A stretch of 64,000 nt of DNA from NCBI RefSeq assembly GCF_014836445.1, contig NZ_JACSQV010000001.1:418149-482148 (forward strand). The letters are read 5' to 3'. Shown here one piece after another: positions 9,370-18,354 of this stretch (the first letter of the stretch is position 1; each line of letters begins with the position of its first letter). This stretch comes from Cellulomonas avistercoris. GTDB lineage: Bacteria; Actinomycetota; Actinomycetes; Actinomycetales; Cellulomonadaceae. The position numbers were made by a program, and so were the translations under genes. The notes under the pieces are model-generated. The model saw nothing but the letters and a program-made list of their open reading frames with translations, was not told the origin of the DNA and searched no databases.

Positions 9370-9741
9370 TCAGGCCGCGAGCAGTGTCGTCGCGCGGGGC
9401 GCCGGCGCCGCGCGACGCGGCGCGCTCCCGGACGTCAGGGACAGCACGGCGCCCCGCCGGACGGGCGCGTCGAGCGCGTCGAGCGCGTCGACGATGCCCT
9501 GGGCGAGGTCCACCAGCGTCAGCCCGAGAGCCGCCGTGATCGCCGCGAGGACCTCCGACGACGGCTCCTTGAGGCCCCGCTCGACCTCAGAGAGGTACTG
9601 CGGCGACAGTCGCGCGCGGACGGCGACGTCGACGAGCCGCAGGCCGCGGTCCTCGCGGGCGGCGCGCAGCAGCGCGCCGATGGTGCGCCGCCACGCGGAC
9701 GGCGCGCGGGCCAGGACGAGGGGGACGACGTCGCGCTCCAT
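9370..9741 (-). CDS. ClgR/PopR-type helix-turn-helix regulator with C-terminal LAA
   Basis: A 123-residue XRE-family DNA-binding protein. The helix-turn-helix at about residues 28-75 contains ARLSPQYLSEVERGLKEPSS, closely matching the ClgR/PopR regulators that activate clpP operons in actinobacteria. It ends in Leu-Leu-Ala-Ala. C-terminal Ala-Ala is the degradation signal by which Clp protease removes PopR and ClgR in Streptomyces. The gene converges on the clpP pair, with 16 bp between stops. Its target is inferred to be the adjacent clpP operon, but this is not proven. Confidence 0.85.
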   Translation of the reverse strand: MERDVVPLVLARAPSAWRRTIGALLRAAREDRGLRLVDVAVRARLSPQYLSEVERGLKEPSSEVLAAITAALGLTLVDLAQGIVDALDALDAPVRRGAVLSLTSGSAPRRAAPAPRATTLLAA

Positions 9742-9874
9742 GACGCGAACCTATCGACGCCCGCGGACCAGCGGACCCGCGATCCGCTCACGGCAGAACG
9801 GCCGCCCAGGTCGTGGGGACGTCGAGGCGCCCCGGGTGGTCTCGACGCGGTCGACCTGACGGGCGCCGAACGTG

Positions 9875-9880
9875 TTGACA
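9875..9880 (+). promoter_or_regulatory. Possible -35 element upstream of the ABC exporter operon
   Basis: TTGACA stands alone in the 279-bp gap before the GTG at 10021. No convincing -10 box lies 16-19 bp downstream, so this is only a weak promoter call. The rest of the gap shows no gene or repeat. Confidence 0.25.
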
Positions 9881-10020
9881 TCCGTCGAACGCTCCCACGA
9901 GACTCGCCTACCTGCACCGACGGACATGTCGGGCACAGGTGTCGAAACCGCCTCGCCGTTCGGGGCTCGTCGTGCACGCTCGACGTCCGGCGCCTGCCAG
10001 GGGGCGACGAGGGGACCGGC

Positions 10021-12006
10021 GTGAGGCCACGACTGTCGACGTACTGGTCGGAGGCCGTCGAGCCGCGACTCTTCCTGTTCTCCCAGCTGCGCGACCTGCC
10101 CCGGGGCCTGACGACCGGCGTCGTCGCCCTCAACGTGGTCGTCGGGCTCCTGCCCGTCGCCTTCGTCGTGGGGACCAGCGTCGTGGTGGGGCGCGTGCCG
10201 GCGGCCGTCCGGGACGGCACCGGCTCGCCCGCGGCACGTGAGCTCATGGTGGCGTTCGCCCTGACCGGGGCCACGTTCCTGCTGCAGCAGGTGCTGACGC
10301 CCGTCTCGGTCTCGCTCGGGCAGCGCCTCCGGCACCGCGTCGACGGCACGTTCCACGACCGCCTCATGGCGGCGTCGCTGCGCAGCGCGGGCATCGCACC
10401 CCTGGAGGAGCAGGAGTCGCTGAGCGACCTGCTCCGGGCGTCCGAGGGTCTGGCGAAGGCCAACCGGACGCCCGGCGACGCGATCGCGGGGCTGTTCGCG
10501 CTCGTCGTGCGGTACAGCCGGCTCGCCGGGTTCCTCGCCCTGATCGGCGTCTCGTTCACCTGGTGGGCCGCCGGCGCGATGCTGGTCGTCACCATGGCCT
10601 TCCGCTTCGGCCAGCGCGGTGGGATCCGCATCTACACGCGCCGCTGGACCGAGCGCACGGACGCCCGCCGCGAGGCCGACTACTTCCGGACCCTCGGCAT
10701 GAGCGCGGCGGCGGCCAAGGAGATGCGCGTCTTCGGGCTCGCGGGGTGGGCCAAGGGCCGTTACGAACGTCGGGCGCTCGACAGCATCACCCCGATCTGG
10801 GAGGAGCGGCGCCGCGTCAGCGGACGCAACTTCCTGTTGTTCACCGCCCTGGGGATCGTCCTGGGCTCACTCGTGCTCGTCGCCGTGCTCCGTGCCGCGG
10901 CTGCAGGCGACCTGGACCTCACGGCCCTGGTCCTGACCCTGCAGGCGGTCGTGGCGGCGACCATGCTCGGCGAGTTCTACCACGAGGCCGACGCGCCCAC
11001 GCAGTTCGGCATGATCTCCGCCCGTGCGCTGACGTCCTTCGAGCGTCGGGTCGCGGACCTCGCACGGGACGACGTCGCGTCGCACGGCACGGCGGCCGTC
11101 CCGACCGCCGACCTCCCCGTCCGCGGCATCCGGCTGGCGGACGTCACGTTCCGGTACCCGAACGCCTCCCGGCCGGTCCTCGACGGTCTCGACCTCGAGC
11201 TGCGCGCCGGCGAGTGCACAGCCGTCGTGGGCGTGAACGGCGCGGGCAAGACGACGCTCGTCAAGCTCCTCACGCGTCTGTACGACCCCACGGAGGGGGC
11301 CGTCCTGATCGACGGGACCGACCTGCGCGACCTACCCGTCGACGCGTGGCGACGACAGGTCGGCGTCATCTTCCAGGACTTCAACCGGTACCCCTTCTCC
11401 GCCTACGACAACATCGCGCTGGGTGCCGTGGAGCACCGCGACCAGGCCCACGCCGTGCGCACCGCGGCGCACGACGCGGGCATCCTGCCCACCCTCGAGG
11501 CCCTGGGTTCCGGCCTGGAGACCCCGCTGGGCCGGCACCAGGCGGACGGCGCCGAGCTCTCGGGCGGGCAGTGGCAGCGGGTGGCGATCGCACGCGCGCT
11601 CTTCGCGGTCGCCCAGGGCGCGCGTGTGCTCGTCCTCGACGAGCCGACCGCGGCGCTCGACGTCCGCGCGGAGGCCGCCTTCTTCGCAGAGTTCACACGG
11701 CTGACGCGCGGCGTCACGACCCTCCTGATCTCGCACCGGTTCTCCAGCGTGCGGCACGCCGACCGCATCGTCGTGATCGACGACGGCCGCGTGCTGGAGG
11801 ACGGCACGCACGAGTCGCTCATCGCCTCACCGACCACCTACGCACGGCTGTTCCACCTGCAGGCCCGCCGGTTCGCCGCCGGCCTCGAGGTGGACGACGC
11901 CTCGCAGGACACCGAGCTCGACGCCGACCTCGCCGACGTCGGCACGAACCTCGCAGCAGCCGAGGTCGGTGCCGACCTCGACAACGCCCCGGAGGGATCA
12001 CGATGA
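10021..12006 (+). CDS. ABC exporter, fused membrane and ATPase domains (subunit A)
   Basis: A 661-residue half-transporter. An N-terminal six-helix membrane region (about residues 30-330) is followed by an ATPase domain with Walker A GVNGAGKTT, signature LSGGQWQR, Walker B VLVLDEPT and switch HRFSS. The LSGGQWQ signature is common in exporters of ribosomally made peptides. There is no N-terminal C39 peptidase domain, so it does not process a leader. An acidic tail of about 35 residues follows. The GTG start has GAGGGG upstream. The stop overlaps the ATG of the next half-transporter (ATGA), indicating a heterodimer that probably exports the product of the adjoining cluster. Confidence 0.9.
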   Translation: MRPRLSTYWSEAVEPRLFLFSQLRDLPRGLTTGVVALNVVVGLLPVAFVVGTSVVVGRVPAAVRDGTGSPAARELMVAFALTGATFLLQQVLTPVSVSLGQRLRHRVDGTFHDRLMAASLRSAGIAPLEEQESLSDLLRASEGLAKANRTPGDAIAGLFALVVRYSRLAGFLALIGVSFTWWAAGAMLVVTMAFRFGQRGGIRIYTRRWTERTDARREADYFRTLGMSAAAAKEMRVFGLAGWAKGRYERRALDSITPIWEERRRVSGRNFLLFTALGIVLGSLVLVAVLRAAAAGDLDLTALVLTLQAVVAATMLGEFYHEADAPTQFGMISARALTSFERRVADLARDDVASHGTAAVPTADLPVRGIRLADVTFRYPNASRPVLDGLDLELRAGECTAVVGVNGAGKTTLVKLLTRLYDPTEGAVLIDGTDLRDLPVDAWRRQVGVIFQDFNRYPFSAYDNIALGAVEHRDQAHAVRTAAHDAGILPTLEALGSGLETPLGRHQADGAELSGGQWQRVAIARALFAVAQGARVLVLDEPTAALDVRAEAAFFAEFTRLTRGVTTLLISHRFSSVRHADRIVVIDDGRVLEDGTHESLIASPTTYARLFHLQARRFAAGLEVDDASQDTELDADLADVGTNLAAAEVGADLDNAPEGSR

Positions 12007-13787
12007 CGTCGGCCGTCCGCAGCGTGCTCGAGATGCTCGCCCTGGTGGTCCGCACGGACCGCCGCAAGATGCTCGTGGCCGTGTCGCTCATGGTCGCCGG
12101 GGGCGCGACGTGGCCCGCGCTCGCCCTCGCACTGCGAGCCGGCATCGACGCGGCGGCCGCGCACGACGCCGCGCGTGCCACCCAGGCGGGCGTGCTGATC
12201 GCGCTGTGCACCATCGGCGTGATGATGCTGCAGCACTTCGCGTACATCCCCTACGCCGAGTCCGCCGAGCTGGCGACGATCACCCTCGAGTCGGAGCTGA
12301 TCGACCTCGCGAACGCCTCGACGAGCCTGCGTCACCACGAGGACCACGAGTTCACCGAGCGCATGACCGTGATGCAGAAGGGCGTGGGCGAGTTCCACGA
12401 CGGGATCCTGGGCCTGATGTCTCTCGTCGCGCTCGCCACGTCCGCCCTGCTCACGGGCGTCGTCCTGCTCTTCGTGAGCCCGTGGCTGCTGCTGCTGCCC
12501 GTGGCCGCCGTCCTGCCCGTCGTGGCCGGTCAACGCGCCCAGGTCATCCTCAACCGCGCCAAGGAGCGGGGCGCCGCGCAGACCCGTGCCGCGTCCGAGC
12601 TGTTCGAGCTCGCCACCACGGCGGCGCCCGCGAAGGAGCTGCGGCTGTGCCGGCTGCAGGGTGAGGTCCGCCGCCGGCACGCCGACCTGTGGGACGCGAT
12701 CGGCACCACGCTGTGGACGGCCGAGCGACGCGCGGCGGCGATCACCGCCCTGGGGCAGCTCGCCTTCGGGGCGGCGTACGTCGGCGGGGTCCTGCTGGTG
12801 CTGCGCCAGACCATCAGCGGACGCGGGACGGTCGGCGACGTCGTACTCGTCATCGTCCTCGCCGCCCAGGTCAGCCAGCAGGTGAACTCGGCACTCGACC
12901 TGTTCCGCCGCCTGCAGCGGATGGCGCAGGGCATGACGCGGCTGCGCTGGCTCCGCGAGGCCGTCGCCGAGCCGCCCGGTGCGGTCGCCACCACACCCCC
13001 GCCGCCCGCGCTGCGGCACGGCATCGACCTCGAGCACGTGAGCTTCGCGTACCCGGGGACCGCACGGGAGATCCTGAGCGACGTCACGGTGCACCTCCCC
13101 GCCGGCAGCACGGTCGCGCTCGTCGGTGAGAACGGCGCGGGCAAGTCGACCCTGGTGAACCTGCTGTGCCGGTTCTACGAGACGACGGGCGGACGCATCG
13201 TCGTCGACGGGGTCGACCTGGCGCAGGTGTCGCCGCAGGAGTGGCGGGCGCGCGTGGCGGCCGGGTTCCAGGACTTCGTCCGGTTCGAGGTCCTCGCGCG
13301 CCACTGCGTGGGCCTGGGCGACCTCGCCCGGACCGACGACGACGCGGCGGTCGCGGACGCCCTCGACCGGGCCCGCGCGGAGCAGGTCGTCGACGGGCTC
13401 GCCGACGGTCTCGACACCCAGCTGGGCCGCACGTGGACGGACGGCAGCGAGCTGTCCGGCGGGCAGTGGCAGAAGCTGGCCATCAGCCGCGCGATGATGC
13501 GCACGTCTCCCCTGCTGCTCGTGCTCGACGAGCCCGCGTCGGCCCTCGACGCCGAGGCGGAGCACGACCTGTTCGACAGGTACGCCCAGAACGCCGTCCG
13601 CGTGGGCCGCGAGACCGGCGCCGTCACCGTGCTGGTGTCCCACCGGTTCTCGACGGTCCAGATGGCCGACACGATCGTCGTGCTGTCGCAGGGCCGCGTC
13701 GTGGACCACGGGGACCACGCGTCGCTGCTGCAGCGCGGCGGCCTGTACGCCGAGCTGTACGGCCTGCAGGCCGCCGCCTACTCCTGA
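12003..13787 (+). CDS. ABC exporter, fused membrane and ATPase domains (subunit B)
   Basis: A 594-residue half-transporter paired with the preceding gene through a 4-bp overlap. The membrane domain covers about residues 20-300. The ATPase has Walker A GENGAGKST, signature LSGGQWQK, Walker B LLLVLDEP and SHRFST, so both sites look competent. No protease domain is present. The next gene, a condensation-domain protein, begins 39 bp later on the same strand, linking export to the biosynthetic genes. Confidence 0.9.
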   Translation: MTSAVRSVLEMLALVVRTDRRKMLVAVSLMVAGGATWPALALALRAGIDAAAAHDAARATQAGVLIALCTIGVMMLQHFAYIPYAESAELATITLESELIDLANASTSLRHHEDHEFTERMTVMQKGVGEFHDGILGLMSLVALATSALLTGVVLLFVSPWLLLLPVAAVLPVVAGQRAQVILNRAKERGAAQTRAASELFELATTAAPAKELRLCRLQGEVRRRHADLWDAIGTTLWTAERRAAAITALGQLAFGAAYVGGVLLVLRQTISGRGTVGDVVLVIVLAAQVSQQVNSALDLFRRLQRMAQGMTRLRWLREAVAEPPGAVATTPPPPALRHGIDLEHVSFAYPGTAREILSDVTVHLPAGSTVALVGENGAGKSTLVNLLCRFYETTGGRIVVDGVDLAQVSPQEWRARVAAGFQDFVRFEVLARHCVGLGDLARTDDDAAVADALDRARAEQVVDGLADGLDTQLGRTWTDGSELSGGQWQKLAISRAMMRTSPLLLVLDEPASALDAEAEHDLFDRYAQNAVRVGRETGAVTVLVSHRFSTVQMADTIVVLSQGRVVDHGDHASLLQRGGLYAELYGLQAAAYS

Positions 13788-13826
13788 GCCGTCACCTCTC
13801 CTGACCTTCGACAGATCGACGAGACC

Positions 13827-15173
13827 ATGCCGAGCACGGACGTCCTGACCGTGGTGTCACCGCGCGGAGCGCACGACGACGCGCGGACCCTGCCCCTCAC
13901 CTGGGCGCAGGCCAACATGTGGCAGGCCATGTGGGGCTACGGCCCGGACGCGCGCTTCCTCGTGATGCGGCTGCCCGTGCCGCTCCCCGGGCCGCTGCCC
14001 GCGCACGCGGTGCGTGAGGCGCTGCGCGCGGTGCTCGGCGACCACGAGGTCGTGCGCACCCGGTTCCCGCACGCCGCCCGCCGTCAGCTGGTCGAGCCCG
14101 CGGTCGACCTCCCGGTCCTCGTCCTGGAGCCCGACGCGGTCCACGGTGACGCCGTGGCGGTGTTGAGCGACGCGCTGGCTGACAGCGCCGTGGACCCGCA
14201 GGGGCCACCGGTGCACGTGGGCCTGCTGCAGCACGGGGGGCGCGTGCACGCCGTGGTCCTCGCGTTCTCCCACCTGGCCTTCGACATCACCGGTGCCCGG
14301 CTGCTCCGGGCCCGGGTCGCCGCCGCGCTCGCCCACCCCGGGACGACGCTGCCGCCCACGCGCCAGACCGGGGACCTCGTCGCGCAGGAGACCTCGGTGC
14401 AGGCCCGGACCCGCAGCGAGTCCACCCTCGACCGCTGGGAACGTGCCGTGCGTACGGCAGCTCCCGGGCGCGGGATGCGCCCCTGCCTGCCGGGCAGCTA
14501 CCCCGTGCTGCGCGTGCGGTCCGTCGAGCTGGCGGCCGCGGCGCAGCGGCTCGCGTCGGGCCTGCGCTGCAGCGCAGGCAGCGTCGTCCTCGCCGGGGTC
14601 GTCCGTGCCTTCGCGGTGCACACGGGGCGGACGCCGCCGATGTGGCAGCTCGTCGTCGGGAACCGGCACCACGCCGCCCTCGCGGACTTCGTCGGCATCA
14701 CCGTCCAGAACGGCCCGTTCTCCGCTCCGGCCGGCGCCGCGACGTCCTCGCTGGGGGATCTGGTCGCGCCCGTCCACCGCGGCGCCGTCAACGCCTACCT
14801 GAACGCGCGGTACGACACCGACGCGCTGCACGCCCGGATCGGCGACCTCGCCACGACGGGCGACGCGTGCGACCTGTCCTACTTCTTCAACGACGCGCGG
14901 CTGGACGCGCGCGGCTGGGAGAGGTGGGCGAACGAGGCGCACGGAGCGGACCGCGACGACGACGCGTCACCCGTCGTGGTGTCCGAGCGCGCGAACGCCG
15001 ACAGCACGGCGTTCGTGACGCTCGGCGCCGAAGGCCCGGCGGCCCTGCTGTCCCTCCAGGTCGACGAGAGCGTCATCGACCGGGCGACCGCGGGTGCCGT
15101 CCTGGCGCAGGTGCGGCAGGACGTGCTGGCCGCCGCTGCGGGACGCGCAGCGGCCGCGGGGTCGCCGCTGTGA
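13827..15173 (+). CDS. Stand-alone condensation-domain protein
   Basis: A 448-residue member of the condensation (C) domain/acyltransferase superfamily found in non-ribosomal peptide synthetases. The active-site HxxxD motif reads S-H-L-A-F-D-I-T-G at about residues 148-156. Unlike classic C domains (HHxxxDG), the first His is Ser and the last Gly is shifted. A second conserved area contains GNRHHAALADFVGITVQNGPF, similar to the latch and floor-loop region. It probably joins a carrier-bound acyl or aminoacyl group to an amine or hydroxyl. The carrier proteins encoded opposite (15178-17115) are natural donors. It converges on them with 4 bp between stops. Confidence 0.8.
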   Translation: MPSTDVLTVVSPRGAHDDARTLPLTWAQANMWQAMWGYGPDARFLVMRLPVPLPGPLPAHAVREALRAVLGDHEVVRTRFPHAARRQLVEPAVDLPVLVLEPDAVHGDAVAVLSDALADSAVDPQGPPVHVGLLQHGGRVHAVVLAFSHLAFDITGARLLRARVAAALAHPGTTLPPTRQTGDLVAQETSVQARTRSESTLDRWERAVRTAAPGRGMRPCLPGSYPVLRVRSVELAAAAQRLASGLRCSAGSVVLAGVVRAFAVHTGRTPPMWQLVVGNRHHAALADFVGITVQNGPFSAPAGAATSSLGDLVAPVHRGAVNAYLNARYDTDALHARIGDLATTGDACDLSYFFNDARLDARGWERWANEAHGADRDDDASPVVVSERANADSTAFVTLGAEGPAALLSLQVDESVIDRATAGAVLAQVRQDVLAAAAGRAAAAGSPL

Positions 15174-15177
15174 GTGG

Positions 15178-15426
15178 TCAGCGCACCGCCGCGTACAGAC
15201 CTTCCAGGCTGTAGAGCGACTCCAGGTCGGTCTCCGCCAGGTCGACCGTTCCTCCGGTGAGCTCCTCCGCGCGCGCGATCATCTGGATCACGCGCAGCGA
15301 GTCGAGCAGGCCCGCCTCGACGAGGTCCTGCTGGGCGGTGATCGCGGCGGGCACGTCGTCGGCGTCGGCGCGCAGCCGTTCACCGAGGAAGTCCGTCATG
15401 GCGGCGTAGAAGTCGTCGGCGTTCAT
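15178..15426 (-). CDS. Acyl carrier protein (second carrier)
   Basis: An 82-residue carrier protein with phosphopantetheine attachment at the Ser of G-L-L-D-S-L-R-V-I, the D-S-L form typical of acyl carriers. The ATG overlaps the stop of the upstream KAS-III-like gene (ATGA). It is the last gene of a five-gene operon that starts with the LLM monooxygenase. It would hold an intermediate for the KAS-like or condensation enzyme. Confidence 0.9.
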   Translation of the reverse strand: MNADDFYAAMTDFLGERLRADADDVPAAITAQQDLVEAGLLDSLRVIQMIARAEELTGGTVDLAETDLESLYSLEGLYAAVR

Positions 15427-16418
15427 GCGATCTCCTCGCTGAGCATCCCCGGACCATCGGCACGGGGGGCGGTGACGTACTGCAGAGCGAGGACGAACCA
15501 GCTCCGGACGCTCGTCGGCACCAGGAGCACCACGTCGCCGTCGGCGACGTCCCCCCGTGCCGGCGCCTCCGCCAGCGCGACGAGCAGGTCGGCGGAGTAG
15601 CAGTGACCGAACGAGGCGGCGGACGGTGCGTAGACCCTCTCGGGGCGTGCGCGGACCGCCATGGCGATCATCGCCCGGGCGCTCGCGCCGACGTTCCCCG
15701 GCAGGACGTGCCTGACGTCGGAGGGGCCGGTGCCTGACGCGTCGTGCACCGCGGCCACCGCCCGGCCCAGCCCGGCGACCAGCGGCGCTGCGCCCCGAAG
15801 ACCTCCCGCACCCACGGGTCTCGCCGGGCTCCCACCTGCGGCGACGGCGAGGACCCGGTACCCGTGCCCGGGTCGCACGGTCGTGAGGACGGCCGCGGCA
15901 GCACCGTCGCTGAGCAACGTCCGGCCGGACTCGAGGAACCGCGACGCGCCCGGGTCGACCCGGTCCGCGGTGACGACGAGGGCGCTCTCGCGTCCGCCGC
16001 TGATCAGGTCCAGGCCGAGCTGCGTCGCGGCACCCAGGTTGCCGCAGCCGTGGCCGCCGACCGTCGCCGCCGTGACGTGGGGGGCGCCGACCTCGGACAC
16101 CACGTCCCACAGGTCCAGGCTCGGTGAGCGGTCGGGCGCCGTGTCGGTGCACATCAGGACGGCGTCCACGCCGGAGCCCGCGCCGGCGGCGCTCGCGACG
16201 GCCGCCCGGCGTGCGGACCCGACCTTGCTGCCGTCACCGACCAGGCAGCCGCCGATGCCCTCGGCCGCGAGCACCGCCCGACGCGCCGGGGCGTCCCCGG
16301 CGACGGCGGCGTCGGGCAGCTCGGCCAGGGCGACCGGGCTACCGAGCGCATGGGCCACGTGCGCGAGGTAGACGTCGGTCGCCGGCAGGAACGAGACCGT
16401 GACCTGCCCGTCCCTCAC
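15423..16418 (-). CDS. 3-oxoacyl-ACP synthase III-like protein
   Basis: A 331-residue thiolase-fold protein related to KAS III. The candidate nucleophile Cys lies in ATVGGHGCGNLG, a HVLPGN segment replaces the usual His region, and SFGHCYSADLLVAL is near the C-terminus. These differ from FabH and resemble secondary-metabolism KAS-III homologues that transfer or ligate acyl groups. The GTG start overlaps the stop of the 158-residue gene (GTGA), and the stop overlaps the ACP start. A role in making or moving an acyl group on the two carriers is inferred. Confidence 0.8.
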   Translation of the reverse strand: MRDGQVTVSFLPATDVYLAHVAHALGSPVALAELPDAAVAGDAPARRAVLAAEGIGGCLVGDGSKVGSARRAAVASAAGAGSGVDAVLMCTDTAPDRSPSLDLWDVVSEVGAPHVTAATVGGHGCGNLGAATQLGLDLISGGRESALVVTADRVDPGASRFLESGRTLLSDGAAAAVLTTVRPGHGYRVLAVAAGGSPARPVGAGGLRGAAPLVAGLGRAVAAVHDASGTGPSDVRHVLPGNVGASARAMIAMAVRARPERVYAPSAASFGHCYSADLLVALAEAPARGDVADGDVVLLVPTSVRSWFVLALQYVTAPRADGPGMLSEEIA

Positions 16419-16891
16419 GACGACGTCCGCCCCGCCACCTGCTCGCGCACCAGGACGTCGTGAGGGCCCGCGGGCGGGTCGAGCTCGTCGGCGACCAGCA
16501 CCACCAGCGCACTGCAGTCCGGGTGCCCGGCGAGGTGCGTCAGCATGCGACGCCACGCGCGGATGTTGGGGTGCTCGAAGTCGCGTGCCGCCTCCGCGGG
16601 CGCCATCAGGTCGACGGCACGGGCCAGCAGGACCCCCGGCAGCTCCAGGGTGCGCGTGACGCCGTCCCATCCCACCAGCAGGGACAGCACGGCCGCGGGC
16701 AGGAGGTGCTCCCCCCTGTTCACCGCGCCCGTCTCGACCGAGCCGTCCGCGTGCCGCAGGACCGTGCCGTGGACGGCCGGGGCGCGGTAGCCGGGCATGA
16801 GCGCCTCGAACCGGAGCCGGGCCTGCGTGAGCTCGTCCGCCGTCGCCCACGCCTGCTCGGCATGGGGCGGCCGGTGGTCGGACCCCGTCAT
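16415..16891 (-). CDS. Conserved-looking protein of unknown function in carrier-protein operon
   Basis: A 158-residue soluble protein that I do not recognise. Both ends overlap neighbours by 4 bp (the carrier protein upstream and the KAS-III-like gene downstream), so it is certainly part of the operon. Coding statistics are normal for the region, with no signal peptide, membrane segment or cysteine-rich motif. Its tight placement between carrier and ketosynthase suggests an accessory role such as dehydration, cyclisation or acyl handling, but nothing in the sequence proves it. Confidence 0.75.
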   Translation of the reverse strand: MTGSDHRPPHAEQAWATADELTQARLRFEALMPGYRAPAVHGTVLRHADGSVETGAVNRGEHLLPAAVLSLLVGWDGVTRTLELPGVLLARAVDLMAPAEAARDFEHPNIRAWRRMLTHLAGHPDCSALVVLVADELDPPAGPHDVLVREQVAGRTSS

Positions 16892-17115
16892 GCCACGGGC
16901 TCGGCCGCGAGCCACGCCTGCATCTCGCCGAGCGTGCCGTGCTCGAAGAACACGGTGAGCGGCATGTCGATCCCCCGGTGCCGCTTGACCTCGGCCGCGA
17001 TCGCGACGGCGGTGACCGAGTCCCCGCCGAGCTCGAAGAAGTCGCTCGCAGGGGTCAGCTCGGTGACGGGCAGCCGGAAGGCGCTCGCCCAGCTCTCGAC
17101 CAGCGGGTCGGCCAT
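16888..17115 (-). CDS. Peptidyl/acyl carrier protein (first carrier)
   Basis: A 75-residue carrier protein. The attachment Ser is in FFELGGDSVTAV, the LGGDS form typical of peptidyl carrier domains in non-ribosomal synthetases, in contrast to the D-S-L form of the second carrier. It is a likely substrate of the AMP ligase at 24129 and donor for the condensation-domain protein at 13827. It starts 23 bp after the LLM monooxygenase and overlaps the next gene (ATGA). Confidence 0.9.
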   Translation of the reverse strand: MADPLVESWASAFRLPVTELTPASDFFELGGDSVTAVAIAAEVKRHRGIDMPLTVFFEHGTLGEMQAWLAAEPVA

Positions 17116-17138
17116 GGGTCCTCCTGCGTCGGGGGCGG

Positions 17139-18185
17139 TCACGCGTCGGTGAGAACGACGCCGGGGGCGGACTGCACGGCGGCGCGGACCTCGTCCAGGT
17201 GCTCGAGCGACGCGAGCACCTGATCGGTCGGGACGCCGAAGTCGATGAGCGACGCCACCTCCCCGACACCCACCTCCTGCAGCCGCTCCACGAAGCCGGT
17301 GCACCGCTCGACCGATCCGAACATGGCGGCGGACCGGAAGTACCGTTCGAAGGCGAAGTCGAGCATCTGGGCACGGTCGGGACCGCGCAGGTGGGCCCAC
17401 TGGTTCTTCCACAGGTCGACCGCCGAGTCGAGGTACGCCTTGAACGGGGACTCCACCGCCGCGCGCGCCTCGTCGTCCGTCGGGGCGACGAACGTGTGGA
17501 CCATGAGGGTCACCGTGCCGGCCTCGGGGTCGTGGCCCGCCCGTTCGCGCGCCTGCCGGTAGGCGGCGATGCGCGGCTCCAGGTCCGTCACCTTCTGGAA
17601 GAGCAGCGCGGTGAGGACGTTGAGTCCCAGCTCCCCCGCCCGGACGAACGTCTCCGGGTTCGACGCGCACGTCAGCCACAGGTCCAGCTCGGGCTGGACG
17701 GGCCGCGGGTACGTCCGCACCTCGATGGTCTCCCCCGCGCCGTTGACGCGCTCGACCGTCCCGCCCGCCCACAGGCTCCGGAGCTCGGGGATCGCCTGGT
17801 GCAGGTACTCCTTGCGCCCCTGGTAGCGGTCGGGGGCGAGGACGAAGTCGTTCGCGATCCATCCGGTCGCGAGCGCCAGGTCGACCCTGCCGCGCGACAG
17901 GTTGTCGACGAACGCCCAGTCCTCGACCACGTTCAGCGTGTCGCGCAGCGGCAGCACGACGCTGCCCGCCCGGAGCCTGATGCGGGACGTCGCCCGCGCC
18001 AACGAGGCGGCGGCGAGCGCGGGGTTCGGATATGCCCCGCCGAACGGATGGAAATGCCGTTCGGGCACCCAGACGGCCGTGAAGTCGTGGCTGTCCGCAA
18101 ATGCTGCCGCATCGTGCAGCACGTCGTATTCCTGGGGTGGATCCGTCGCTTCGCGATTCGCGAAGAACAGCAGACTGAAATCCAT
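17139..18185 (-). CDS. LLM-class flavin-dependent monooxygenase (MupA/Atu3640 type)
   Basis: A 348-residue luciferase-like monooxygenase of the group associated with natural-product carriers. It has an MDFSLLFFAN start, the AVWVPERHFHPFGGAYPNPALAAA flavin/substrate segment, and RGRVDLALATGW. Such enzymes hydroxylate carrier-bound substrates using reduced flavin. The flavin reductase at 25595 is the obvious partner. It is the first gene of the minus-strand operon, with a promoter whose -10 is TAGTCT on this strand. Confidence 0.85.
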   Translation of the reverse strand: MDFSLLFFANREATDPPQEYDVLHDAAAFADSHDFTAVWVPERHFHPFGGAYPNPALAAASLARATSRIRLRAGSVVLPLRDTLNVVEDWAFVDNLSRGRVDLALATGWIANDFVLAPDRYQGRKEYLHQAIPELRSLWAGGTVERVNGAGETIEVRTYPRPVQPELDLWLTCASNPETFVRAGELGLNVLTALLFQKVTDLEPRIAAYRQARERAGHDPEAGTVTLMVHTFVAPTDDEARAAVESPFKAYLDSAVDLWKNQWAHLRGPDRAQMLDFAFERYFRSAAMFGSVERCTGFVERLQEVGVGEVASLIDFGVPTDQVLASLEHLDEVRAAVQSAPGVVLTDA

Positions 18186-18219
18186 GGGAACCCCTGGGAG
18201 AGAACGGACAGACCGGGCA

Positions 18220-18248
18220 AGACTAGTGACGGGCCCACGCCCCCGCAA
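18220..18248 (-). promoter_or_regulatory. Promoter of the LLM-carrier operon
   Basis: On the minus strand TTGCGG (18248-18243), 17 bp, then TAGTCT (18225-18220). The predicted transcript begins about 30 nt before the ATG at 18185. GTCAC directly precedes the -10 box, as it nearly does in the opposite promoter at 18355-18384. Confidence 0.5.
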
Positions 18249-18354
18249 GGCTCCCGGAAAGGACGGTCTCACGTGCGGGCCGCACCGCCAGGGTGCGCGA
18301 CGCGGCCGCCACGGCCGCCCGAGCCACACGGCCCGCCGAATCGGACACAAGCCG

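Noticed and set aside
9121..10020. N-terminal extension of the first ABC exporter in the same open frame
   Set aside because: It runs through the ClpP paralogue and the regulator region in a shadow frame; the GTG at 10021 has a ribosome-binding site and begins the natural protein.
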